This document shows positions 16,347-24,453 of a DNA stretch of 64,000 nucleotides, one piece after another. The stretch covers positions 1 to 64,000 of the forward strand of contig NZ_JABBXF010000001.1 of assembly GCF_013030945.1 (NCBI RefSeq), given 5' to 3'. This DNA is from Streptomyces morookaense (lineage in GTDB: Bacteria > Actinomycetota > Actinomycetes > Streptomycetales > Streptomycetaceae). Numbering within the stretch: the stretch's first letter is position 1; each line of letters begins with the position of its first letter. The notes under the pieces are model-generated. The model did no database searches, was not told the DNA's origin, and saw only the letters and a program-made list of their open reading frames with translations. The position numbers and the translations under genes were made by a program.

Positions 16347-19300
16347 TCATGCCGCGTACTCCGGGGTGGCGGCACCTGCCGTGACGGGCACCTGCGGCTC
16401 GCCCGCGATGGGGTTGCCGGTCCAGCGCGTCCCGGCGGGCACGCTCTCGCCGCGCATCACGAGCGAGGACGGGCCGACGGAGGTGTGCGCGCCGACGGAG
16501 CTGCCGGGGAGCACGATGCCGTGCGGGCCCAGCGAGGAGCCCTCGGCGAGGTGAACGGCGTCCATGCGCATGATCCGGTCGTGGAAGAGGTGGGTCTGCA
16601 GGACGCAGCCCCGGTTGACGCTGACCCCGTCCTCGAGGGTGATGAGGTCGGTCTCGGGCAGCCAGTGCGTGTCGCACCAGACGCCCCGCCCGATGCGGAC
16701 GCCCAGGCTGCGCAGCCACCAGTTGAGCACGGGGGTGCCGGTGAAGGGGCCCACGAAGAAGGGCACGGCGAGGGACTCCACGAAGACGTCGTACAGCTCG
16801 TTGCGCCAGACGAAGGAGCTCCACAGCGGCTGCTCGCCGGCCTTGAAGCGGCCCATGAGCAGCCACTTGGCCGCGGTCGCGGTGAGCGCGGCGGCGAGGC
16901 CGGCGGCCAGCAGCAGCGGAGCGCCGAGCAGGGCGGCGAGTCCGGGGCCGCCCTTGTCGAAGGCGTCCTGCTCGACGAGGAACACGCCCAGGCCGATCGC
17001 GAAGCCGACCATCAGCGGCAGCAGGCGGCAGATCTCGACGGCGGCGCGGGCCAGGACGAGCCGGCGCGGCGGGTCGAAGGTGCGGCCCGCGTCGCCCTGG
17101 GTGGCCACGCGCGGCAGCGGCATCGCGGGGCGGCCGAGCCAGGAACTGCCGGGCTCGCTGTGCTCGGGGGCGTCGGAGAGGACGCCGACCAGGCCGTTGT
17201 CGGGCACGGTGCGGCCGGGGCCGACGATGCCGGAGTTGCCGACGAAGGCGCGCCGCCCGACGTGGGCGCGGCCCAGCTTCAGCCAGCCGCCGCGCAGTTC
17301 GTAGGGGGCGACGAGGGTGTCGTCGGCGAGGAAGGCACCGTCGTCGACGCTGAGCAGCGAGGGCAACGGCAGGACGGTGGAGACCTCCGCGCGCCGGCCC
17401 ACGCGGGCGCCCAGCAGGCGCAGCCACACGGGGGTGCCGAGGCTGGCGTAGAGCGGGAAGAAGGTGGCCCGGGCGTCGGTCAGCAGCCGGTTGACGAGCC
17501 AGGCGCGCCAGGCGACCCCGCCGCAGGCCGGGTGGACGCCGGGGACGATGCCCCGGCCCAGGATCCGGACCAGGGCGGCGACGAGCAGCAGGCCGCACAC
17601 GGTGGTGACGAGGGTGGCGGGCGCCACCGCGGCGAGCAGCAGCAGTCCGGCCGAGGACAGCGTCGTGGCGCCCTTGACCAGGAAGTACGTGCCCACGAGG
17701 GCGGGTGCGGAGGCGACGAGCGACACCAGCGGCAGGCCGAGCAGGGTCAGCGCGTAGGCGAGGTCCCAGCGGCGGGAGCGGCCGCGGCGCGGGGCGGGCC
17801 AGGCGAGCGGGTCGCCGGGCGCGCCGGCGGAGCGGAGTCCACCGTGACCGCCGGGGGCGGGACGGGCCGGGGAACCTTCCCAGATCTCCCCCGCCGGGAC
17901 GTGGCCGTCCAGGCAGGCGCCCGCGGCGAGTTCGGCGCCGGCGCCGAGGGAGGCGCCGGGCATCAGCATGGTGCGGTGGCCGACGCGGGCGTCGGCGTCG
18001 ATGCGGACGGTCCCGATGTGCAGGTCCTCGCCGTCGAGCCACCAGCCGGAGATGTCGGCCTCGGGTTCGACGCTGCACCGGTCGCCGAAGGAGGCGAGGC
18101 CGGTGACGGGCGGCATGGCGTGGAGGTTGACGTGCCGGCCGGCCGAGCAGCCGAGGGCGCGGGCGTAGCGGGCGGCCCACGGGGTGCCGAGGAGGGCGGG
18201 GACGCCGAAGGAGGAGACGATCCGCTCGGCGGTCCACAGCTTCAGGTGGACGCGGCCGCCGCGCGGGTGGACGCCGGGGGTGATGCCGCGGGTCAGCAGC
18301 CGGGCCGCGGCGGCGCCGATGGCGAGCCGGGCGGGGGCGCTGAACAGGACGAACCAGCCGACGATCACCATCCACCAGGCGGTGTGCGGCGCCCAGGCCC
18401 GGGGGGCGAGGAGGCCGAGCACGTTGTCCGCGAGGGCGAGACCGACCACGCCGCGCAGGCCCTGGACGCCGAAGAGGGCGCACTGCACCGCGATCTGCGC
18501 GGCGCCGGTGCGGCGGCGCACGGGCCGGACCCGGCGGGGCGGGAGGTCGCTCTGCGGTGCCTGCGGGGCGAGCGAGTCGATGTACACGGCCATGTCGCGC
18601 AGCACGGTGTGCTGGTAGAGGCCGGCGACGGAGACGCCGGGGTGGGTCTCGCGCAGGGTGGAGGCCATACGGGCGGCGGTCAGGCTGGTGCCGCCCATGG
18701 CCACGAAGTCGGAGTCGGCGGTGGGGCGGAAGCCGACGAGCTTCTCCCACAGGTCGGCGAGCCGGGCCGCGGTGCCGTACAGCTCGCGGTCGGCGTCCGG
18801 GCCGTCGCCGGTGTCGGCGGTGGTCAGCGGCCACGGGAGGGCGTTGCGGTCGACCTTGCCGGAGGTGCGGGTGGGCAGGTCCTCGATCTCGGCCAGCACG
18901 GGCACGAGGGCGGCGGGCAGCCGCTCCTGGAGCCGTTTGCGGGCGTCCTGCCCGTCGTAGCCGGCCCCGGTCACCACATAGCCGACGAGGATCTGGCCGC
19001 CGGCCGGGGTGGTGCGCACGGCCGCCGCGGCGCCGAGCACACCGGGCAGGGCGCTGAGGGCGGCGTCGATCTCACCGAGCTCGATGCGGCGTCCGCCGAG
19101 CTTGATCTGGTCGTCGGCGCGGCCGGCGAAGACCAGGCCCTCGGGGTCGGCGCGCACGAGGTCGCCGGTGCGGTAGGCGCGGTGGGTGTCGAGGGCCGCG
19201 GAAGGACGGAACTTGTCGGCGTCCTTGACGGGGTCGAGGTATCGGGCCACGCCGGCACCGGAGATGACGAGTTCGCCCTCGGCGCCGAAGGGGACCGGCT

Positions 19301-20330
19301 CGCCGGACTCGTCCACGACGGCGAGCTCCCAGCCGTCGAGCGGCAGGCCGATGCGCACGGTGCGGCCGGGGAACATCCGGGCGGCGCAGGCGACGACGGT
19401 GGTCTCGGTGGGCCCGTAGGTGTTCCACATCTCGCGGCCGGGCACGGCGAAGCGGTCGACGAGCTCGGCGGGGCAGGCCTCGCCGCCGACGATCAGCAGC
19501 CGCACCCGGTCCAGGGACTCCGGGGGCCACAGCGCGGCGAGGGTGGGCACGGTGGAGACGACGGTGATGCCGCGCTGGACGAGCCAGGGGCCGAGCTCGT
19601 GGCCGGCCCGCACCAGGGAGCGCGGGGCGGGGACCAGGCAGGCGCCGTGCCGCCAGGCCAGCCACATCTCCTCGCAGGAGGCGTCGAAGGCGACGGACAG
19701 CCCGGCCAGCACCCGGTCGCCGGGGGCCAGCGGCTGCTGCTGGAGGAAGAGCCGGGCCTCGGCGTCGACGAAGGCGGCCGCGCTGCGGTGGCTGACGGCG
19801 ACGCCCTTGGGGGCGCCGGTGGAGCCGGAGGTGAAGATGATCCAGGCGTCGTCGTCCGGCGTCGCGGGGCGGCCGAGAGCGGCGCCGGTGGCGGGGGCGG
19901 GCCCCGGGGTGATGCGGCCGTCGGCGCCCAGCACCAGGCCGACGTTCGCCTCGCGGAAGACGGTGGTGGCACGCTCGTCCGGGTCGTCGGCGTCGACGGG
20001 CACGTAGGCGGCGCCACAGCGCAGCACGGCGAGCACGGAGAGGTACAGGTCCGCGGTACCGGAGGGGATCCGGATGCCGATGCGGTCGCCCGGGCCGGCG
20101 CCTGCGCTGCGGAGCATCTCGGCACGCGAGGCGACCTCGGCGCACAGGGCGCGGTAGGTCAGCACCTCGGTGCCGGTGTCGATGGCCGGCGCGTCGGGGT
20201 GGGCGGCGGCGGTCGAGTCGAGCACGTCGAGGAGGGTGCGCTCCGGCGGCGGCGGTGCGCTGCCGTAGCGCGCCGTCCCCACGAGCGGACCTCGTGGAGC
20301 GGGCAAGTGGCCTGGAAGGGTCGGCGGCAT
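16347..20330 (-). CDS. pls: Pls/PosA-family non-ribosomal peptide synthetase (probable epsilon-poly-L-lysine synthetase type)
   Basis: A 1327-residue membrane NRPS. Order: adenylation domain (about 30-500; FTSGSTGAPKGVAVSH, YGPTETT, YRTGDL, SGKVDR), carrier domain (DSDFVAMGGTSL, phosphopantetheine Ser near 549), then a C-terminal half of membrane segments alternating with three tandem left-handed-beta-helix acyltransferase-like blocks. This matches epsilon-poly-L-lysine synthetase Pls, whose C-terminal tandem domains link lysines without a canonical condensation or thioesterase domain. Hand alignment to GrsA gives the pocket code DAESIGTVVK, one conservative change from the published lysine code DAESIGSVVK. 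ATG 20330 has AAGAGG about nine bases upstream. An M1 peptidase gene follows in the same operon. Confidence 0.88.
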   Translation of the reverse strand: MPPTLPGHLPAPRGPLVGTARYGSAPPPPERTLLDVLDSTAAAHPDAPAIDTGTEVLTYRALCAEVASRAEMLRSAGAGPGDRIGIRIPSGTADLYLSVLAVLRCGAAYVPVDADDPDERATTVFREANVGLVLGADGRITPGPAPATGAALGRPATPDDDAWIIFTSGSTGAPKGVAVSHRSAAAFVDAEARLFLQQQPLAPGDRVLAGLSVAFDASCEEMWLAWRHGACLVPAPRSLVRAGHELGPWLVQRGITVVSTVPTLAALWPPESLDRVRLLIVGGEACPAELVDRFAVPGREMWNTYGPTETTVVACAARMFPGRTVRIGLPLDGWELAVVDESGEPVPFGAEGELVISGAGVARYLDPVKDADKFRPSAALDTHRAYRTGDLVRADPEGLVFAGRADDQIKLGGRRIELGEIDAALSALPGVLGAAAAVRTTPAGGQILVGYVVTGAGYDGQDARKRLQERLPAALVPVLAEIEDLPTRTSGKVDRNALPWPLTTADTGDGPDADRELYGTAARLADLWEKLVGFRPTADSDFVAMGGTSLTAARMASTLRETHPGVSVAGLYQHTVLRDMAVYIDSLAPQAPQSDLPPRRVRPVRRRTGAAQIAVQCALFGVQGLRGVVGLALADNVLGLLAPRAWAPHTAWWMVIVGWFVLFSAPARLAIGAAAARLLTRGITPGVHPRGGRVHLKLWTAERIVSSFGVPALLGTPWAARYARALGCSAGRHVNLHAMPPVTGLASFGDRCSVEPEADISGWWLDGEDLHIGTVRIDADARVGHRTMLMPGASLGAGAELAAGACLDGHVPAGEIWEGSPARPAPGGHGGLRSAGAPGDPLAWPAPRRGRSRRWDLAYALTLLGLPLVSLVASAPALVGTYFLVKGATTLSSAGLLLLAAVAPATLVTTVCGLLLVAALVRILGRGIVPGVHPACGGVAWRAWLVNRLLTDARATFFPLYASLGTPVWLRLLGARVGRRAEVSTVLPLPSLLSVDDGAFLADDTLVAPYELRGGWLKLGRAHVGRRAFVGNSGIVGPGRTVPDNGLVGVLSDAPEHSEPGSSWLGRPAMPLPRVATQGDAGRTFDPPRRLVLARAAVEICRLLPLMVGFAIGLGVFLVEQDAFDKGGPGLAALLGAPLLLAAGLAAALTATAAKWLLMGRFKAGEQPLWSSFVWRNELYDVFVESLAVPFFVGPFTGTPVLNWWLRSLGVRIGRGVWCDTHWLPETDLITLEDGVSVNRGCVLQTHLFHDRIMRMDAVHLAEGSSLGPHGIVLPGSSVGAHTSVGPSSLVMRGESVPAGTRWTGNPIAGEPQVPVTAGAATPEYAA

Positions 20331-20637
20331 GTGTGTGTGCCTCTTTTTCGACGTCAAAAGGTGGTGCTCACGTCCGGTGGACGCGTTCGCCCCCTACAGA
20401 CGAAGGCAGGTTGCCACTGGTTCGGAAACCGGGGACCAACGTTCCGTAAATCGAACGGGTGCCGCACCATCCCATCAACGATTCAAATCGCCCTCAGGAC
20501 GCGGTTTCCAAGGCGTCGTAACACCTCTGAAACACGACCAAACGCGTCACCCAGCGTGACCGTGCCTTGGGGAAGACTTGGCCTGTACCTGGCGTTGTTT
20601 TCGGTCACCGGATCACCCGTCCGGACCGGCCGGAGTC
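20331..20637 (-). promoter_or_regulatory. Upstream region of the Pls-type gene (no gene seen)
   Basis: About 300 bases between the ABC-F stop and the synthetase start hold no credible gene. The stretch is less GC-rich than its neighbours, consistent with a regulated promoter, but no -35/-10 pair stood out clearly. A long leader is possible. Confidence 0.4.
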
Positions 20638-22275
20638 TCAGCGCTCGGTGATCCGGCCCTCGGCGACCTCGATCCGCCGGGTGGTGTGCACCGCGTCGAG
20701 CATCCGCCGGTCGTGGGTGACCAGGAGCAGCGTGCCCCGGTAGGAGGCCAGCGCCGATTCCAGCTGTTCGATCGCGGGCAGGTCGAGGTGGTTGGTGGGC
20801 TCGTCCAGGACGAGCAGGTTGACGCCGCGGGCCTGGAGCAGGGCCAGCGCGGCGCGGGTGCGCTCGCCGGGCGAGAGCGTGGCCGCGGGGCGCAGCACGT
20901 GCGCCGCCTTCAGGCCGAATTTGGCGAGCAGGGTGCGGACGTCGGCGGGCGCCGTGTCGGGCACCGCCGCCCCGAAGGCGTCCAGCAGCGCCTCGTCCCC
21001 GAAGAACAGGGCCCGCGCCTGGTCCACCTCGCCCACGACCACGCCCGGGCCGAGCGCGGCACTGCCCGCCTCCAGAGGCAGCCGGCCGAGCAGGGCCGCG
21101 AGCAGCGTGGACTTCCCCGAGCCGTTGGCGCCGGTGATCGCGACCCGGTCGGCCCAGTCGATCTGCAGGTCCACCGGGCCGAAGGCGAAGGCACCGCGCC
21201 GGGCCGCCGCGCCGCGCAGGGTGGCCACCACCGCGCCGGAACGGGGCGCGGCGGCGATCTCCATGCGCAGCTCCCACTCCTTGCGGGGCTCCTCGACGAC
21301 GTCCAGCCGCTCGATGAGCCGCTCGGTCTGGCGGGCCTTGGCGGCCTGCTTCTCGGTGGCCTCGGAGCGGAACTTGCGGCCGATCTTGTCGTTGTCGGTG
21401 GCCTTGCGGCGGGCGTTGCGGACGCCCTTGTCCATCCAGTTGCGCTGGGTACGGGCCCGGGCCTCCAGGCCGGCGCGGGTGTCCGCATATTCCTCGTACG
21501 CCTCGCGGGCGTGCCGGCGGGCGGTCGCGCGCTCCTCCAGGTAGGCCTCGTAGCCGCCGCCGTAGAGGTTGACCTGCTGCTGGGCGAGGTCGAGTTCGAG
21601 GACCTGGTCCACGGTGCGGGCGAGGAACTCGCGGTCGTGGCTGACGAGCACCGTCCCGGCGCGCAGCCCGGTGACGAACTCCTCCAGGCGGGCCAGGCCG
21701 TCCAGGTCGAGGTCGTTGGTCGGCTCGTCGAGCAGGAAGACGTCGTACCGGCTGAGGAGCAGCGAGGCGAGGCCGGCCCGGGCGGCCTGGCCGCCGGAGA
21801 GGGCCGTCATCGGCCGGTCGAGCCCGACGGTGAGGCCGAGCGAGGCGACGACCTCCTCGGCGCGTTCCTCCAGGTCGGCGCCGCCGAGGCCGAGCCAGCG
21901 CTCCAGAGCGACGGCATAGGCGTCGTCCGCGCCCGGCGCCCCGTCGACCAGCTCCTGCGTGGCGGCGTCGAGTGCGGCCTGGGCGGCCGCGACACCGGTG
22001 CGGCGGGCGAGGAAGGCGCCGACCGTCTCGCCCTCGCGCCGTTCGGGCTCCTGCGGCAGATGTCCCACGGTCGCCGAGGCGGGGCCCGTGTGCACCGTGC
22101 CCTCGTCGGGGGTGCCGAGCCCGGCGAGCAGGCGCAGCAGGGTGGACTTGCCCGCGCCGTTGGCCCCGACCAGGCCGATGACGTCGCCGGGGGCGACGAC
22201 CAGGTCGAGCCCCGAGAAGAGGGTGCGGTCGCCGTGTGCGGCGGCGAGGTCCTTGGCGACGAGCGTTGCAGTCAT
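20638..22275 (-). CDS. ABC-F family ATPase (ribosome-associated type)
   Basis: A 545-residue soluble protein with two ABC cassettes and no membrane segments. Cassette 1: GANGAGKSTLLRLL, ALSGGQAARAGLASLLL, LLDEPTNDLD. Cassette 2: GANGSGKSTLLAAL, TLSPGERTRAALALL, VLDEPTNHLD. The linker between them is highly charged (about residues 240-320), as in ABC-F proteins that act at the ribosomal E site. Some ABC-F proteins protect ribosomes from antibiotics, others are housekeeping; sequence alone does not decide. It lies upstream of the synthetase operon on the same strand but 307 nt away. Confidence 0.9.
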   Translation of the reverse strand: MTATLVAKDLAAAHGDRTLFSGLDLVVAPGDVIGLVGANGAGKSTLLRLLAGLGTPDEGTVHTGPASATVGHLPQEPERREGETVGAFLARRTGVAAAQAALDAATQELVDGAPGADDAYAVALERWLGLGGADLEERAEEVVASLGLTVGLDRPMTALSGGQAARAGLASLLLSRYDVFLLDEPTNDLDLDGLARLEEFVTGLRAGTVLVSHDREFLARTVDQVLELDLAQQQVNLYGGGYEAYLEERATARRHAREAYEEYADTRAGLEARARTQRNWMDKGVRNARRKATDNDKIGRKFRSEATEKQAAKARQTERLIERLDVVEEPRKEWELRMEIAAAPRSGAVVATLRGAAARRGAFAFGPVDLQIDWADRVAITGANGSGKSTLLAALLGRLPLEAGSAALGPGVVVGEVDQARALFFGDEALLDAFGAAVPDTAPADVRTLLAKFGLKAAHVLRPAATLSPGERTRAALALLQARGVNLLVLDEPTNHLDLPAIEQLESALASYRGTLLLVTHDRRMLDAVHTTRRIEVAEGRITER

Positions 22276-22361
22276 GGCAGCGGAAACTCTATCCGCTCAC
22301 AGGATTCGCACAGTAATGGTTTTCCCATACTTTTCCCGGCGTTTTCTCCGGACGTTCGCCT

Positions 22362-22395
22362 GCAGGACCCGCAGGACCCGCAGGACCCGCAGGCA
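22362..22395. repeat. Short tandem repeat, 9-bp unit
   Basis: About three and a half copies of GCAGGACCC lie just past the stop of the 337-residue hypothetical gene and upstream of the ABC-F gene. It is a simple sequence repeat that might vary in copy number. Confidence 0.7.
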
Positions 22396-22401
22396 GGAGC
22401 C

Positions 22402-23415
22402 TCAGGCCGTGAGCCGGGCGACCAGGACGTCCCCCGTGGTGCGGGCGACGACGAAGGCGCCCGCACGCAGCCGGGCGTCCAGCGGCACGGCGTGCTCGCC
22501 CGGCTCCAGCCGGCCCTCGAACACCTCGACGGTGCGGATGCGGCGGAAACGGCACTGCCGGTAGCCGGTGAGCCGGACCCGGCAGGCGGCGGCCACCCCG
22601 ACGTGCGCCCGCCCCGCGCCCGCGGTCAGCCCCGTGAGCCGGCGCAGTGTGTGCGACGCGTGCTGGAGGGCCTGTTCGACCTGGGCGACGAGCAGCGGGA
22701 CGGCCGGGGCGGGGGCCTCTATGAAGACGGCGTCCGAACCGGCGGCCGCGAAGGCGGCCCGCACCGCGGCCCGTTCGTCCTCCCCCACGTCCCGCTCGAA
22801 CGCGACGGCCCCGTATGTGCGGATCTCCGCCGCGTGCGCCCCCGCCGCGTCCCGGGTGATCTCGGCTCCTATGCCGATCGACCGCAGGGCCGCCGCGAGC
22901 CGGGCGAACAGGGCGACGCGCGGCCCCACCAGCAGGACCCGGCGGGCCCCGCACACCCCGTCCGCGAGCAGCCGCTCCAGGACGGCCCGGTACTCGGCGG
23001 AGCGGAAGCGGAACGGGCCCACCCCGCGGTAGCCGTCGCGCACCGGGTCGGGCGCCGGAGCCGTCTGCCAGACGAAGTCCCGCCACACCACGTCCGCGCC
23101 GTCCCGCTCGATGACGGCCGTGACCACCCCGCACTCCAGCCCCTCGCACTCCGGGCAGGCGTAGAGCACGTGCCGTCCGCCGGGCAGCGGCGGCAGGCCC
23201 TCCAGCAGCAGGGCGCGCACCTGCGAGGTGAAGACCGTGGGCCCGAGGTCGGCGGCGAGCGGCGAGACGCCGTCGACGTCGGCGAGCCGGGCCAGCAACG
23301 GCCTGCCGTCCACGACGAAGTCCAGGAATTCCCGGTGCACTTCGTACGCCCCGTCGGCGAGGAGCGCGCCGGCGCGCGTCGCCGGGGCCAGCCCGAAGGT
23401 CGCGTACGCTGCCAT
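22402..23415 (-). CDS. Conserved hypothetical protein, Rossmann-like
   Basis: A 337-residue protein that I cannot assign. It has a Cys-rich segment, YACPECEGLECGVVTAVIE, which could be a metal-binding knuckle, and a nucleotide-binding-like region GARRVLLVGPRVALFARLAA followed by alternating strands and helices to about residue 260. The C-terminal quarter has two basic beta-rich segments. Homologues in Streptomyces are sometimes labelled oxidoreductase, but no catalytic residues support that here. ATG 23415 has GAGGGGA about ten bases upstream. It diverges from the D-amino-acid oxidase gene with a 69-nt shared promoter region. Confidence 0.75.
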   Translation of the reverse strand: MAAYATFGLAPATRAGALLADGAYEVHREFLDFVVDGRPLLARLADVDGVSPLAADLGPTVFTSQVRALLLEGLPPLPGGRHVLYACPECEGLECGVVTAVIERDGADVVWRDFVWQTAPAPDPVRDGYRGVGPFRFRSAEYRAVLERLLADGVCGARRVLLVGPRVALFARLAAALRSIGIGAEITRDAAGAHAAEIRTYGAVAFERDVGEDERAAVRAAFAAAGSDAVFIEAPAPAVPLLVAQVEQALQHASHTLRRLTGLTAGAGRAHVGVAAACRVRLTGYRQCRFRRIRTVEVFEGRLEPGEHAVPLDARLRAGAFVVARTTGDVLVARLTA

Positions 23416-23484
23416 GCCCGGAGTATTCCCCTCTGTCTGCCACTTCGAGCCCGGAGGCGGGGAATTCGCCGGTACCGTCGGCCC

Positions 23485-24450
23485 ATGGCGAGCGATGTGA
23501 TCGTGGTCGGTGCCGGGATAGCCGGACTGACCAGTGCGGTCGTGCTGGCGGAGCGCGGGCTCCGGGTCGCGGTGTGGAGCCGGGAGGCCCCGGCGGAGAC
23601 CACGTCGGCGGTGGCGGGCGCACTGTGGTGGCCGTACCGGATCGACCCCCAAGAGGCCGTGGCCGCCTGGTCGTTGCGCTCGCTGACGGTCCTGGCCGCG
23701 CTCGCCGCGCGGCCGGCGGAGACCGGGGTGCGCATGGTCGCCGGTACGTACGCGGGGGCCGGCCCCGCGGAGCTCGGACCGTGGGCAGCCGGGGTGCCCG
23801 GGCTGCGGGCCGCGATGCGGGGCGAACTGCCGCCGGGGTACGGGCGCGCCGTGCGGGTGCATGTGCCGCTGCTGGACATGCCCGCCCATCTCGCCTACCT
23901 GCAGCGGCGGTTGGCCGCTGCAGGCGGCGCGGTCATGCCCGGCCGCCCGGTCTCCTCGCTCGCCGAGGCGGCACGCCGGGCACCGGCCGTGGTCAACTGC
24001 ACCGGGCTCGGGGCGCGTCATCTGGTGCCCGATCCCGGGGTGTATCCCGTGCAGGGCCAGCTCGTCGTGGTGGAGAACCCGGGCGTGCACGAATGGTTCG
24101 CGGAAGCGGAGGCCGACGAGCGGGGGACCGACTCCGTGTACGTCTTCCCGCAGCCGTACGGGGTGGTGCTCGGCGGGACGGCGCGCAGCCATGTGTGGGA
24201 CCGGTCGCCTGTGCCGTCGACGGCACAGGCGATCATCGCGCGGTGCGCACGGGTCCATCCGGGCCTGGGCCAGGCCCGCGTCCTGGCCCACCGGGTCGGC
24301 CTGCGGCCGGCCCGGGCGGCGGTACGCCTGGAGTCGGAAACCCTGCCGGGCGGGGGGATGTTGGTGCACAACTACGGGCACGGGGGTGCCGGTGTGACGG
24401 TGTCGTGGGGGTGCGCGGAGGCGGTGGCGGAGTTGGTGGGAGGCTCGTAA
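23485..24450 (+). CDS. D-amino-acid oxidase (FAD)
   Basis: A 321-residue flavoprotein of the DAO family. The N-terminal VIVVGAGIAGLTSAVVLAER binds FAD. AVAGALWWPYR and the near-C-terminal HNYGHGGAGVTVSWGCA are signatures of D-amino-acid oxidase, which oxidises D-amino acids to keto acids with release of H2O2. Length fits the family. TACCGT at 23473-23478 ends six bases before the ATG, suggesting a leaderless transcript. It is convergent with the PepX-like gene, with three bases between the stops. Confidence 0.9.
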   Translation: MASDVIVVGAGIAGLTSAVVLAERGLRVAVWSREAPAETTSAVAGALWWPYRIDPQEAVAAWSLRSLTVLAALAARPAETGVRMVAGTYAGAGPAELGPWAAGVPGLRAAMRGELPPGYGRAVRVHVPLLDMPAHLAYLQRRLAAAGGAVMPGRPVSSLAEAARRAPAVVNCTGLGARHLVPDPGVYPVQGQLVVVENPGVHEWFAEAEADERGTDSVYVFPQPYGVVLGGTARSHVWDRSPVPSTAQAIIARCARVHPGLGQARVLAHRVGLRPARAAVRLESETLPGGGMLVHNYGHGGAGVTVSWGCAEAVAELVGGS

Positions 24451-24453
24451 GCC

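Noticed and set aside
16212-20651. Very long open frame of about 1479 codons on the plus strand, opposite the Pls-type synthetase.
   Set aside because: Its product is repetitive Gly/Ala/Arg/His-rich sequence with no motif; it results from GC-rich third codon positions of the real gene on the other strand.
22362-22395. CRISPR-like array (GCAGGACCC units).
   Set aside because: Units are 9 bp with no spacers; it is a simple tandem repeat. No CRISPR array was seen anywhere.
20578-23484. N-terminal 969 codons in frame with D-amino-acid oxidase, which would make a giant fusion.
   Set aside because: The sequence is antisense to the ABC-F and hypothetical genes; the oxidase starts naturally at ATG 23485 with a promoter-like TACCGT.
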